Source: Acidobacteriaceae bacterium (GTDB taxonomy: Bacteria > Acidobacteriota > Terriglobia > Terriglobales > Acidobacteriaceae). Taken from it: a stretch of 64,000 nucleotides of DNA. How positions within the stretch are numbered: the first letter of the stretch is position 1; the number at the start of each line of letters is the position of its first letter. Where the stretch lies: NCBI GenBank assembly GCA_025462885.1, contig JAOAPN010000003.1, positions 1 through 64,000 on the forward strand. Reading direction: 5' to 3'. The notes beneath the pieces are model-generated. The model was given only the letters and a program-made list of their open reading frames with translations, was not told where the DNA came from and did not search any database. The position numbers and the translations under genes are program-made. This document shows positions 33,775 through 42,748 of the stretch, piece by piece.

Positions 33775-36018
33775 TTACGTAAAGCGAAGTCTTCCGCCCG
33801 CTTTCACCTCGTCGTGCTGAATCGCGCCACCGAGCAACGGTCTGCCGTTGATTGAGGTATGCACTGTGCTCCCGCCTTTGTATGCATTTTCTATGACGAG
33901 TATTTTTCCGTTCGGCAGATGCACTTTGGCTCGCGGGAAGAGCGGCGCTCCGAGAATGTACTCCGGCTTGCCTGGGCAAAGCGGGTAGAAGCCGAGCGAA
34001 CTGAGGATGTACCAGGCAGCCATGGATCCGGTGTCCTCATCGCCCGCAAAGATATCCGGGGTATACAGTTCGTCCATCACACGCTTCGTCCAGTAGGCGG
34101 TTCGATCCTGTCGGCCTGCTGCGGTAAAAATATACAGGATGTGATGCGAGGGCTGATTGCTGTGCGCATACTGGCCAAAATTTAGGGCGGCCATCTCCGA
34201 CATCTCGTGAATTTCGCTGCCGTAGGCTCCAACTTCAAAGTCGGGAAATATCGTGAGCATCTTCTCGAGTTCAGCTACGACTTTTTCATTGCCACCCATT
34301 GCTTCAATCAACGCCGGCATGGCATGCGGCGCGTCGAAGCGATGCTGATAGGCGGCGCCTTCGACATACGGATCCCCCCAGCGGATGGGACTGAAGGGTT
34401 CGAGGAAGCTTCCATCCGATTTTTTACCACGGAAAAAACCCGTCTTCGGATCGAAGATGTTGCGCCAGTTTTCGGAACGCTTCATAAATGTTGCGTAGTC
34501 GTCTGACTTGCCGAGCGCCTTCGCAACCTGAGCGATGCAGAAGTCGCCGTAGGCAGCATCGACTGTCTCCGCGGCTGACTGTTCGACCTTATCCGCGGGG
34601 TCATAGTTGAATTTGAGATACTCCTGGATCCCGCGACGACCATAGCCTGCATCCGCGTTGCCAGGCTGTGTCGCGTGCTTCTTCAGCCCATCATAGGCCG
34701 CAGCCATATCGAAGCCCTTGATACCTTTTGCGGCTGCTTCACCGAAGAGTGAATCGATCAGACTACCTGTCATACATGCGCGATATCCCGGGCACGGAAA
34801 CTGTGGAAGCCATCCGCCTTCCTGATAGGCATTGACCCACGCCTGTAGAATTTCTCCGAGGCGATCGGGGAAGAGAATCGTCATCATCGGATACCAGGCT
34901 CGATAGACGTCCCAGTAACCGTGGTCCGCATACATCACACCTGGCATGACCTTGCCGTTGTAGGGGCTGCGGTGCTGCGTCGCACCGCTGGCGTCCGGCT
35001 CATGCCATATGCGCGGGAACAACAGGGTGCGATACAGGCAGGAGTAAAATGTGCGCTGTTGCTCCTCCGTTGCGCCTTCGATCTCGATGCACTTCAAGTG
35101 CTTATTCCACACCTGCTCTCCCTCCGCGCGCAGCGTGTCGTGGGACCTGGCGCCGAGCTCGAGTTGCAGGTTACGCTCTGCCCGCTCGAAGGAGATGAAC
35201 GAGGTTGCGATACGTACGTCCACGGAGCGAACACTCTCTGCAAAGCGCAGATGCGTTGAGCGATGGGTCTTCTGGTCTTTGTGCTCAATCGCTGTCCATG
35301 GTTCGGAGAACTGCAAGACGTAGAAGCAGGCGAAGTCATTCGGTACGCCGCCGGAGTTCGCTGTGGAGCGAAAGTGAATTGTGCGCCGCGCAGCATCGAA
35401 CTCGGGCATGGGAGGCTCTTCGCCGGGCACATCGAAGATGAAGCCAGGTGTCTGCTCCTTGGTATAAATCGCGTGAATCAAAGCACCGCGTTCGGTTGGC
35501 ACCAGTTCAGCATCGATGCCGTAGCGAAGCAGCTTCATCGCCATCGTGTGGGGAGAGAGGAGCGAATCCTCCGGGCGGTACGAGGTGGCGCGCGGACCAT
35601 AGTCCAGGTTCGGCGTACCGCATACAGGCAGGAACGTTGCATGGCCGTAGTCACCGAGCCACGGACTCAACTGGTGCGTGGAGCGAAAGCCCTGGATGCG
35701 GCGCTGCCCGGGTTGAAACATCCACGGCGTGTTCGGCGTTGTCTGCAGCGTCCAGTGCGCCATGCCAAACGGACGCGCTGCAATCGGCAAGGTGTTTCCG
35801 CGCGAGAAAGAAGGCGTGGAGTCCGTTCCCTGCAGAATGTTTACGAGCGTGACAGGGCTCGCCAGCCGCGCGCCTTTGGTCGATGCATGCTGCGCGACTG
35901 TAGGCGCTTGCGCTTCCGAGCTTATCCCAGATGGTGCGATCGCTGCCGCAGCGGCGAAGCCTGTGGACTTAAGAAAAGAACGGCGGCTGGGCTCCAACGG
36001 ATTCTTTGACTCGGTCAT
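33775..36018 (-). CDS. GH92 family alpha-1,2-mannosidase
   Basis: A 747-residue protein. The ATG at 36018 follows GGAGAAG; an in-frame TTG at 36045 is less likely. A twin-arginine signal (SRRSFLKSTGFAAAAAIAP) sends it folded across the membrane. GH92 enzymes are calcium-dependent inverting exo-alpha-mannosidases acting on high-mannose glycans. Recognisable blocks are VNILQGTDSTP, MFQPGQRRIQGFRSTHQLSPW, YADHGYWDVYRAWYPM, GGWLPQFPCPGYRACMTGS, FDAPHAMPALIEAMGG, SNQPSHHILYIFTAAG and GDEDTGSMAAWYILSSLGFYP, the last carrying the catalytic acid region. Length is normal for the family. It is a single gene, probably for scavenging fungal or plant mannans. Confidence 0.93.
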   Translation of the reverse strand: MTESKNPLEPSRRSFLKSTGFAAAAAIAPSGISSEAQAPTVAQHASTKGARLASPVTLVNILQGTDSTPSFSRGNTLPIAARPFGMAHWTLQTTPNTPWMFQPGQRRIQGFRSTHQLSPWLGDYGHATFLPVCGTPNLDYGPRATSYRPEDSLLSPHTMAMKLLRYGIDAELVPTERGALIHAIYTKEQTPGFIFDVPGEEPPMPEFDAARRTIHFRSTANSGGVPNDFACFYVLQFSEPWTAIEHKDQKTHRSTHLRFAESVRSVDVRIATSFISFERAERNLQLELGARSHDTLRAEGEQVWNKHLKCIEIEGATEEQQRTFYSCLYRTLLFPRIWHEPDASGATQHRSPYNGKVMPGVMYADHGYWDVYRAWYPMMTILFPDRLGEILQAWVNAYQEGGWLPQFPCPGYRACMTGSLIDSLFGEAAAKGIKGFDMAAAYDGLKKHATQPGNADAGYGRRGIQEYLKFNYDPADKVEQSAAETVDAAYGDFCIAQVAKALGKSDDYATFMKRSENWRNIFDPKTGFFRGKKSDGSFLEPFSPIRWGDPYVEGAAYQHRFDAPHAMPALIEAMGGNEKVVAELEKMLTIFPDFEVGAYGSEIHEMSEMAALNFGQYAHSNQPSHHILYIFTAAGRQDRTAYWTKRVMDELYTPDIFAGDEDTGSMAAWYILSSLGFYPLCPGKPEYILGAPLFPRAKVHLPNGKILVIENAYKGGSTVHTSINGRPLLGGAIQHDEVKAGGRLRFT

Positions 36019-36117
36019 TACGCTGCTTCTCCGATGCTTCAGCAAGATGCCTCGAATTGTACGCGCAGTAGTCAGTCGTCATCAGTCCATTGTTCATCTG
36101 GGTACGATGCGAGTCAT

Positions 36118-36143
36118 AAGCCGGGATGACGTTATCCCGGCTT
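36118..36143. terminator. hairpin after the metal operon
   Basis: AAGCCGGGAT, a 6-nt loop, then ATCCCGGCTT lie 5 bp beyond the stop of the MerT-like gene. The stem is 10 bp and perfect. There is no long T-run on the operon strand, so termination may be partial. Confidence 0.5.
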
Positions 36144-36148
36144 AGAGG

Positions 36149-36580
36149 TTACTTGTCCATATACTCCAGCATCGGCGCGAGCAGGTAGGCTACAAAGAAG
36201 CCTCCACTCCAGATGAGGGCCGAGCTCCAAAGAACGACCCTACTTAGCTTGCTGACTTCACCGCAGGTTGTTGGATCGTCCGCGGCACAAACCTCGCCGC
36301 GCTGAAGACGTGGCGCTACGACGTATGTCATCACAAAGCTCGCAGCGATGAGTATTCCTGCGACGCTGAAGGTCCATATCTTGTGACGCGACAAGCTCAC
36401 AAGCCACGGCGCGGCAGAGAGCAGCGAAGCAACTGCTGTGCCCATTCCGAGCAGGACCAGAACGGACGGCAGAGCACAGCAGATGAGTGTGCTGAACGAA
36501 CTGAACAGGGAGAAGTAGTTGAGCAGGGCCGCTCGTCTGGCTCTCTGTTCGGGCGCGAGGGAAAGAGGTGTCGAATTCAT
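36149..36580 (-). CDS. MerT-like heavy-metal transport membrane protein
   Basis: A 143-residue protein whose ATG overlaps the stop of the HMA gene upstream (ATGA), which indicates coupled translation. Three to four membrane helices are visible. The first contains LICCALPSVLVLLGMGTAVASL; a vicinal Cys-Cys at this place is the metal-relay site of MerT-type importers and related transporters. A second Cys pair lies in a loop (GEVCAADDPTTCGE). The rest is helical, ending GGFFVAYLLAPMLEYMDK. It probably takes Hg(II) or another thiophilic metal from the periplasmic HMA protein. No mercuric reductase gene is in the window, so the substrate could be another soft metal. Confidence 0.75.
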   Translation of the reverse strand: MNSTPLSLAPEQRARRAALLNYFSLFSSFSTLICCALPSVLVLLGMGTAVASLLSAAPWLVSLSRHKIWTFSVAGILIAASFVMTYVVAPRLQRGEVCAADDPTTCGEVSKLSRVVLWSSALIWSGGFFVAYLLAPMLEYMDK

Positions 36581-37068
36581 CGGACCTCCGTGATCGTCTT
36601 GTATCGCAGTGTGTCGGAGACCTTTCCTTTGGGCGCTTGTGGAATTACTCCACTGATCGTCACCGTTTTGCCGAGCAACGAGACGATATCGAGACTGCCA
36701 ACCATTGGCGACAGGGCATAACGATCCGAGGTTCCAGAGACTTCGAGAACCGGGGCGTTCGCCGTACCTGCCAGTCTTCCCCTGACGATGACCTCAGCAT
36801 CTTTGTGAGTGAATCCATTCTTCTCTACAGCCTGGTTGAATTGCTTCATCGAGGCGCGGTTTCCGGGAGCGAGCTTGATGGTGACGAGGCCGGTGTTAAG
36901 CTCCACCTCGACCGTGTTCACACCCTCGATTCCTTTCATAGAAACGTGAATCGCATGGGCACAGGGGGCGCAGTCCATCCCGAAGACTGTAAGGTTGACC
37001 TGCTCATACTCTGCATGGGCGGCGAGTGGGAGCAATACGAAGAATGCTGTTGCAATCATCTTTTTCAT
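36577..37068 (-). CDS. periplasmic HMA-domain metal-binding protein (MerP-like)
   Basis: 163 residues from the ATG at 37068, behind AAAGGAAG. The signal peptide is MIATAFFVLLPLAAHA. An HMA domain follows (VNLTVFGMDCAPCAHAIHVSMKGIEG), with the metal-binding GMDCAPC loop and a typical beta-alpha-beta continuation (VNTVEVELNTGLVTIKLAPG). The last 70 residues (AEVIVRGRLAGT, then LGKTVTISGVIP) are an extra beta domain absent from plain MerP. It would bind the ion in the periplasm and hand it to the MerT-like partner encoded just behind. Confidence 0.82.
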   Translation of the reverse strand: MKKMIATAFFVLLPLAAHAEYEQVNLTVFGMDCAPCAHAIHVSMKGIEGVNTVEVELNTGLVTIKLAPGNRASMKQFNQAVEKNGFTHKDAEVIVRGRLAGTANAPVLEVSGTSDRYALSPMVGSLDIVSLLGKTVTISGVIPQAPKGKVSDTLRYKTITEVR

Positions 37069-37079
37069 GACGCTTCCTT

Positions 37080-37937
37080 TCAATGGGAGCTGGTGTGTGA
37101 GGAATATTTGAGATAGCTGAAGTTGATGGCGAAGCGAAGATGCTCACGGCCGTAGATCGATTCCGAAGCGTCGCGGAAGACAGGTGCCTGCACGCCACCA
37201 GAGATAGCGATGTTCTTGAAGATCGCGAGAACGGAGGGCCCCAGCCAGAGGGTTGTCGTACTGCTGTTCTGTAGGATCATGCCACTCTTCAGAACGCTGC
37301 CGGTATGCTCTCCGGTCAGCTCTGCAAAGCCTCGATAGTCCCACTGGTTGTATCCGCGACGCAGTTTGGCTGGACGATATCCATAGACTCCGCTCCATGA
37401 GAGGGTGTCGGGACGGCGATCATCCGACGCTTCTGCAAACCTCGTATAGCCGCCACCAATCCACAGATACTTGCTTCTTGAAGCGAGCCCGGCTGCCAGA
37501 CTTCCGGCGATTCCTGGAGCGCGATGGAGGCTGCCGAGTACACCGGAATCCCGCTGCGGACCAGGAACGACAACGCCAAGCGACGCGGTCGATTCGATTC
37601 GTTTTCCGACACTGGTGACCGAATGGAGAAAACGCCACGAGGCTCCCGCCGTCCACTCGCTTCCGGACACAATGCGGCTCTCCTGCAGTGATCCGCTGCC
37701 AAAGGTGGCCGGTAGAAAAGCGTTGACCGTTATGTGCGGAGTAAGACCGTATCCGATGCTCGAACCGGTCGAAAGCTGTGCCCCGTTGGAGCCGCTTCGA
37801 CCAAAGATGCCGGTATCGAAGCTGAGCTCCCGCTGCGAGTTGACGGGGGTTGCATAACTGAAGACAGGACCGTGGTCAGCGGCCAGGGCGATGCCTGGCA
37901 GTGCAAACGCACAGGCAAGGGCGATAAGGGACTTCAT
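37080..37937 (-). CDS. outer-membrane transporter-like protein of the metal operon
   Basis: A 285-residue protein behind AAAGGAG. The signal peptide is SLIALACAFALPGIALA. The mature chain is a run of amphipathic strands with aromatic girdles (RELSFDTGIFGRSG, IGYGLTPHITVNAFLPA, KYLWIGGGYTRFAE, WDYRGFAELTGEHTG), as in small outer-membrane beta-barrels of the MetA-pathway/transporter group. HTSSH ends the protein; the His residues could bind metal. It stops 11 bp before the HMA gene and belongs to the same operon. It probably gives passage or sensing at the outer membrane; the exact role is unknown. Confidence 0.65.
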   Translation of the reverse strand: MKSLIALACAFALPGIALAADHGPVFSYATPVNSQRELSFDTGIFGRSGSNGAQLSTGSSIGYGLTPHITVNAFLPATFGSGSLQESRIVSGSEWTAGASWRFLHSVTSVGKRIESTASLGVVVPGPQRDSGVLGSLHRAPGIAGSLAAGLASRSKYLWIGGGYTRFAEASDDRRPDTLSWSGVYGYRPAKLRRGYNQWDYRGFAELTGEHTGSVLKSGMILQNSSTTTLWLGPSVLAIFKNIAISGGVQAPVFRDASESIYGREHLRFAINFSYLKYSSHTSSH

Positions 37938-38012
37938 AGATGCTCCTTTGTTTGAACCAAATGAGGCGCAGGCACACGTGAGGTGTGCAGGTCATCGGAT
38001 CAAAGGAGCGAA

Positions 38013-38369
38013 TCAGATTCGGAGGACGGTTATTTGTGCGATGAGCAGCCCAGGCGGCGAGTGCGCATCGGCTATCTCAAGAATGGAGGGCGGAACATTT
38101 TGGAGCTCAAAGATAAACGGCTGAAGCCAATCAACCACCGAAAAGTGAAGATCGATCATCGGCGCGGAGGCTGCAAGTTGAGGGTACTCGTCAGTCCGAA
38201 CCTCGGTCCGGCAGCAGCCCATCTTCTCCATGCCGTCGCATTTGCCGTGCATGGAGCGGCAACACGCGCTCTCATCACGGCTCATCGCGCCATCAGTCAT
38301 GCAGGCCAGTAAAGGCGCTGCTGTCAAGAGCAGGATGAAAATCGCGACAATAGTGGCTACGCGGCGCAT
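38013..38369 (-). CDS. small exported Cys/Met-rich protein, first gene of the metal operon
   Basis: 118 residues from the ATG at 38369. The signal peptide is IVAIFILLLTAAPLLACM. The mature N-terminus is unusually rich in Cys and Met (TDGAMSRDESACCRSMHGKC, then GMEKMGCC), a composition suited to binding soft metals. The C-terminal half is ordinary (APMIDLHFSVVDWLQPFIFE). It is followed after 75 bp by the barrel, HMA and MerT-like genes. No MerR or ArsR regulator is seen beside it, so control is unclear. It could be a periplasmic chelator or sensor. Confidence 0.6.
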   Translation of the reverse strand: MRRVATIVAIFILLLTAAPLLACMTDGAMSRDESACCRSMHGKCDGMEKMGCCRTEVRTDEYPQLAASAPMIDLHFSVVDWLQPFIFELQNVPPSILEIADAHSPPGLLIAQITVLRI

Positions 38370-38496
38370 GTTCGTCTCAGTATATGCTTCTTCGGCAGGG
38401 ACAATATTGGGCCGCCGATAGCCCAGCTCGGGAAAGACTCGATTGGGGTGATGAGCGCCACGCCGTTGCCTTGCGGGCAAGAACTATGGCGGCCGG

Positions 38497-39960
38497 CTAC
38501 GGTAGCTGGAACTCCATGATGGCTACTGCGGCCATTGGTATTGGTTCGCCCAACGACATGTAGGGACGATAACGCCAGCGCTGCACTGCGTCCAGTGCGG
38601 CATCACGCAGCAGCGGCGGCCCGCTGATGACGCGGACCGAAGCTACGCTGCCGTTACGGTCGACCTCGGCCCTTACCTTGACTTCTCCCTGTACGTGCGA
38701 GGCGGAAGCCGCCGCGGGATAGGCCGGCAACGGGCTGTACATAATGTTTGCCGCCATGGTTCCCAACGAGGTAAGACGGACGGTGCCTTCACGAGCCGCG
38801 TCGGCACTTGGGGTGCGGCTGTTCCCCAGGGTGGTGGGAACATCTGGCGAACGCACCTCAGAGACAAGATTCGCCGCCCCATCTTCTGAGACTGCAGAGG
38901 ACGATGCAGGAGGTCGCCTATGCAGGAGAATGGGGGGCTTTGAGGTCCTGGCTGCAGGACTGTCGCGTCCCTGCTCCGAAGGGTCCAGGGGAGTGGATGC
39001 TGTCCCTAAACGTACGCTCGATGTGGCATCAGCAGCAGGCGCTTTCATAGTCGGAGCGAAGACTGGGTCGTGTGTGGCGGCCGCAATAGCCTGCGGCGGA
39101 ATCTCTGCGGAACGCGGAGGGACGGAGGAAGCAGCCGTCGGTGTTTGGTGCGAGGCTTGCGTAGTTGGACTGAGCGGCGTGACTCGCGAGTTCTTTGGTG
39201 CGCTCGGAGAGTGCAAGTCTCCCGTAGCGACTGCCTTACTGGGGCCGACTGTGGACGGACTGACACGTTTCTCCGGTACCGAAGCGGACAACACACCTCC
39301 GGCCGCAGCTGGAGTGACCGATGCTGAAGTATTGCCGACATCCGCAGCTGGCCGGGGCTTCAGCCGCAAACCGATGAGCAAAGCTGCTATTACGCATACA
39401 GCAGCGATCACCCATTGAATACGCCTGCGACTGCCGCCAATTTCCTTCGGCACTTTCAGGAAGTTCAAATCTTTTTGCAAAAGTTGTACGGGCTTACCGA
39501 AGGCCACTTGCCCGTCGTTGGCCGCCGATTGGAATGGCCCGGTCGAAAGATCGGCTGCGGGTTCCGCAGTCCAACGTATGGAAGCCGCGCCCCTATCGTC
39601 CGGCACCCTATCGTCCGGCACTATATCGAGGGAGCGGCGCGCTTCCATCAGGAAGCGGAGCAGGTTGTGAGCATCGTCTTCATTTGCCGCGGCGGCAAAG
39701 CTTTTGCCAGCGGCGGCTATGGCAACCATGCCCAGCAGGTCGGAGTAGCTGATCTGCCGGTTGTATCGGTCTATCACTTCCCAAACATGCGAGATCAGAT
39801 CGCGGCGGAAAGCTGGGTCACGCGGCAGACGCACGACGATCCCGCCAAGGGTCTCGGTGGTCCCCACGGCACAGTCAGCCTTTACCAGAAAATCTCTCAG
39901 CTCCGTGATTTCTTTCGTGTAGCGGACGGACACATCTTTGAGTGGCAGAGGTTGCAACAT
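38497..39960 (-). CDS. TonB-family protein with a cytoplasmic N-terminal domain
   Basis: 487 residues from the ATG at 39960; the frame extends upstream without a convincing start. The N-terminal 115 residues (KEITELRDFLVKADCAVG, FRRDLISHVWEVIDRYNRQI) are helical and cytoplasmic. A short repeat (VPDDRVPDDR) follows, then one membrane helix at about 181-200 (IQWVIAAVCVIAALLIGLRL), a long Pro/Ala/Ser spacer of over 180 residues across the periplasm, and a TonB C-terminal domain (YPAAASASHVQGEVKVRAEV, LLRDAALDAVQRWRYRPYM). It links inner-membrane proton-motive force to outer-membrane receptors, or is a regulatory relative of TonB. Confidence 0.82.
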   Translation of the reverse strand: MLQPLPLKDVSVRYTKEITELRDFLVKADCAVGTTETLGGIVVRLPRDPAFRRDLISHVWEVIDRYNRQISYSDLLGMVAIAAAGKSFAAAANEDDAHNLLRFLMEARRSLDIVPDDRVPDDRGAASIRWTAEPAADLSTGPFQSAANDGQVAFGKPVQLLQKDLNFLKVPKEIGGSRRRIQWVIAAVCVIAALLIGLRLKPRPAADVGNTSASVTPAAAGGVLSASVPEKRVSPSTVGPSKAVATGDLHSPSAPKNSRVTPLSPTTQASHQTPTAASSVPPRSAEIPPQAIAAATHDPVFAPTMKAPAADATSSVRLGTASTPLDPSEQGRDSPAARTSKPPILLHRRPPASSSAVSEDGAANLVSEVRSPDVPTTLGNSRTPSADAAREGTVRLTSLGTMAANIMYSPLPAYPAAASASHVQGEVKVRAEVDRNGSVASVRVISGPPLLRDAALDAVQRWRYRPYMSLGEPIPMAAVAIMEFQLP

Positions 39961-40368
39961 GTAAAAGACACACCCCTTCCTGACCGCGTGCAAAGCACAG
40001 CCACAGTAAGGATAGACGCGAAAAACCGCCAGATGTTGCCCCGTGCGATCTCGCATCGCAGGTCCGGAATAAGTTTGACCTGAACTCCTTCCAGCATTTC
40101 ACTGCTTTTGGTCTGTCATTAACTCTTGCAACAGGTTGATAACAAACAAGCGCCATTCAGGTTGGAGTGCAGCGTGACAGGAATGTGGAAGTTCAGGCAA
40201 CCTTTGATGATCTATACTGATCGTATCGCCTCCGTGGCCTCGACCTGTGTGCTGATGTACCCTTCCCCAGCCCCCCTCCCAGGTTTGTTTTACTCCTGCT
40301 AAAAAACTGCTTGCTGATGGTTAGGCATCAGTGATCCCCACTATCTCCCTTGAAGAGGTTGCATCTCT
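39961..40368. other. divergent promoter region
   Basis: This lies between the TonB-family gene and the polyketide synthase gene. A C-rich stretch near 40260-40290 and an AAAAAA run near 40306 are present. No gene is seen. Confidence 0.4.
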
Positions 40369-41445
40369 ATGCGCATTGCATCAGTCGGCACGGCATTTCC
40401 AGCTCATCGCTATCCTCAAACCGTTATCACCGAAGCTCTCAAAGAACGTATGCAGGACAAGTTAGCCAGCCCAGGCGTTATGGACCGCCTTCACTCCAAC
40501 TGTGGGGTCGATTTCCGTCACATCATGTTTCCCCTTGATACCCTGGGGAGTCTTTCTGGTTTCGGGGAGCACAACGATCTGTGGATCAAAGGCGCTCTTG
40601 AACTCGGTCAAGAGGCAATTCACAAAGCGCTGGATCGCGTCGGGCTTACTCCGTCTGACATCTCTGCCATTTTCTTTACGTCTGTCACTGGCATTGCATG
40701 TCCCAGCATTGATGCACGGCTGGTAAACCTGATGGGATTCCCGAAAGATATCAAGAGGACTCCCATATTTGGACTTGGTTGCGTCGCTGGAGCCGCAGGT
40801 ATCGCTCGTGCGGCAGATTATGTTCGTGCTTTCCCGAAACAATATGCTCTTCTACTTTCTGTTGAGCTGTGTTCGCTAACCTGGCAGGCGGATGACGTTT
40901 CCATGGCCAACCTTGTCGCGTGCGGACTGTTTGGTGACGGGGCAGCGGCAGTTGTGATCGCTGGGGAAGAAACCAAGCTTGCTCAAAAGCCGACGAGCAT
41001 CGAGGATCCGTGCCCACGCGTTCTTGCCACCCGATCTACGTTCTACGCCGATACAGAACACCTTATGGGTTGGAACATAGACCACAGCGGATTTAATATT
41101 GTTCTCTCAGCAGATGTTCCTGAACTTGTCAGCACTGAACTCCGAGGTACAGTAGAAGGTTTTCTCGATGACCAGAACCTTAGCATGGGCCAAATTTGCA
41201 GCTATATTTTCCATAGCGGTGGGCCAAAAGTCCTTAAAGCGATGGAGAGCAGCCTCGGATTGCCCCCCAACGCTTTAGCCGCTTCCTGGAAAAGCCTCAG
41301 CCAGCGCGGAAATCTCTCATCCGCTTCGGTTCTGACGGTGATGCAGGATTTCCTGCAAAATCGCCCTGGTAGCCCTGGCTGCTACAGCATGATTGGGGCG
41401 ATGGGACCAGCCTTCTGTTCAGAGTTGCTCCTGATTCAGTGGTGA
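40369..41445 (+). CDS. type III polyketide synthase (chalcone/stilbene synthase family)
   Basis: A 358-residue protein, normal for the family. It condenses malonyl-CoA units on an acyl-CoA starter to give pyrones, resorcinols or phloroglucinols. The catalytic triad is visible: Cys138 in FGLGCVAGAAG, His282 in YIFHSGGPKV and Asn315 in RGNLSSASV. Other family blocks are RLHSNCGVDFRHI near the N-terminus, LFGDGAAAVV and the C-terminal GPAFCSELLLIQW. An AGAGG site precedes the ATG. The usual partners (isoprenylcysteine-type methyltransferase, monooxygenase) are not next to it. The product is therefore unknown; alkylresorcinol-type lipids are a common outcome. Confidence 0.95.
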   Translation: MRIASVGTAFPAHRYPQTVITEALKERMQDKLASPGVMDRLHSNCGVDFRHIMFPLDTLGSLSGFGEHNDLWIKGALELGQEAIHKALDRVGLTPSDISAIFFTSVTGIACPSIDARLVNLMGFPKDIKRTPIFGLGCVAGAAGIARAADYVRAFPKQYALLLSVELCSLTWQADDVSMANLVACGLFGDGAAAVVIAGEETKLAQKPTSIEDPCPRVLATRSTFYADTEHLMGWNIDHSGFNIVLSADVPELVSTELRGTVEGFLDDQNLSMGQICSYIFHSGGPKVLKAMESSLGLPPNALAASWKSLSQRGNLSSASVLTVMQDFLQNRPGSPGCYSMIGAMGPAFCSELLLIQW

Positions 41446-41466
41446 AGAAAATTCAGTGGTGAAGAA

Positions 41467-41502
41467 ACAAAAAAATAGACGGGAGCCGTTATGGCTCCCG
41501 TC
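41467..41502 (-). terminator. rho-independent terminator of the PEP-CTERM gene
   Basis: A perfect 10-bp stem (GACGGGAGCC / GGCTCCCGTC) with a 5-nt loop is followed, on the minus strand, by TATTTTTTTG. It lies between two convergent genes and may also slow transcription from the left. Confidence 0.85.
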
Positions 41503-41534
41503 TCAATGCGCAGGCTCTTGCTTCACAAAACGAA

Positions 41535-42152
41535 TTAGAGCTTGAACTTACGACGTGCAATTCCAACTGCTCCGAGCAAGCCGGTGCCAAAGAGCGCGAG
41601 CGAAGCTGGCTCCGGTACTGGTGCGGGGATAGCTGAACTGGACGCGGAGAACGTCGTGACGGAGGTCCCTACCGGCTGTCCTGTTACATACTGCGAGGTG
41701 AACAGGAAAGTCCCAGGGGTGGCATCGTAATTCACAGCGCCGGTACCATTAAACAGCCCATTCCCTGTGACGAGGAGGCAGGTGCTGCCAATGCTGCATC
41801 CCGACGTTCCATTCGTAACGTAGGCGGCGATATAGCTGGTCAAATTGAATCCAAAAGTTTCGCCATTTTCCGTGGTCGAGAACAAAATGATACCCGGAGG
41901 GGCTGTTTGTGATCCCGTGCTGTAGGGAAGCGCGCCGGTCAAAAAGCTAATCGGATTCCCGGCTGTCAGATAGGTGGCGAAGGTGCCACCCACGCTTCCT
42001 CCGACGACTGCTGTACCGGGTGTGAAGGTAATGGTTGAGCTAGTGAAGGAATCGGTTCCTCCGGCGGCGGAAAAAAAGCCACTGATGGAATCGGCATGAG
42101 CAGCACTGCTGCCAATGGCTAGGGCACCGAGCAAAACGATCTGTTTGAGCAT
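41535..42152 (-). CDS. PEP-CTERM sorting domain protein
   Basis: 205 residues from the ATG at 42152, behind GGAGA. The signal peptide is IVLLGALAIGSSAAHA. The mature chain is Gly/Ser/Thr-rich and beta (GTDSFTSSTITFTPGTAVV, GFNLTSYIAAYV). The C-terminus is a textbook PEP-CTERM signal: VPEPASLALFGTGLLGAVGIARRK. It is recognised by exosortase, cut, and the protein is released or attached to the surface with exopolysaccharide. No exosortase gene is in the window. A strong terminator follows. Confidence 0.92.
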   Translation of the reverse strand: MLKQIVLLGALAIGSSAAHADSISGFFSAAGGTDSFTSSTITFTPGTAVVGGSVGGTFATYLTAGNPISFLTGALPYSTGSQTAPPGIILFSTTENGETFGFNLTSYIAAYVTNGTSGCSIGSTCLLVTGNGLFNGTGAVNYDATPGTFLFTSQYVTGQPVGTSVTTFSASSSAIPAPVPEPASLALFGTGLLGAVGIARRKFKL

Positions 42153-42412
42153 GTGAGTCTCCGGAAAAACAATTTGACCAACAAGGGGACGTTTCCTCAA
42201 GTTGACAGATTGCATTTGGAGTGCCATTCCAAGAGTATTCGAAAACAGAATTACTTCAATCGAATAAACACGGAGGCAAATCGCGAAAAGTAGTCTGGCG
42301 AAATGTAAGCAATTTTTTGCAGGCAAGTGGGAAATAAATTGCAGTCGCAAGAAAACTGATTGAAGAGCGCAGTCCGGTCAGAGTAGCCCCTCGCGACCAG
42401 GGAGGATTTTGT

Positions 42413-42634
42413 TCAAGCCAACTTCAGAGGTTTTCGGGAATGACAAGGATAAGGGCTTCCAAACGGCGAACACTTTTTATGCCGTTCCTGAGCCGACACT
42501 TTCAATTCGTTCAGCTGCTTTTTCGTGAGCCTCCTACCCCCATAATCGGGAGATAATGCGGCAGCTTCCAATGCCGCTACGCTCAAAGACAAAGCCTCCA
42601 AACGATATGCAATGTGCTTCAAAACTTCTTTCAT
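42413..42634 (-). CDS. small hypothetical protein
   Basis: A 73-residue protein with GAGGTGA five bases before the ATG. The sequence is helical and ends in a basic tail (YRLEALSLSVAALEAAALS, then LTKKQLNELKVSAQERHKK). No family is recognised. The good ribosome-binding site and coiled-coil-like helix argue that it is real. Confidence 0.5.
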   Translation of the reverse strand: MKEVLKHIAYRLEALSLSVAALEAAALSPDYGGRRLTKKQLNELKVSAQERHKKCSPFGSPYPCHSRKPLKLA

Positions 42635-42748
42635 CGGTCACCTCGGTGGGAAATAGGATGCCACTCCCCTCAGAAGTGTTCGATGGAATGCAAGGTAGCG
42701 ACGGCGACCCCTCCCACTCGGGGAGGGGTCCGTCGAGCCGCTCATCGT

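Noticed and set aside
35263..36009. 248-codon open frame on the plus strand
   Set aside because: Antisense to the GH92 mannosidase, with an Arg-rich, low-quality translation.
39594..39620. Short tandem duplication encoding VPDDR twice
   Set aside because: Only two copies inside a linker of the TonB-family protein; too short to call a repeat element.
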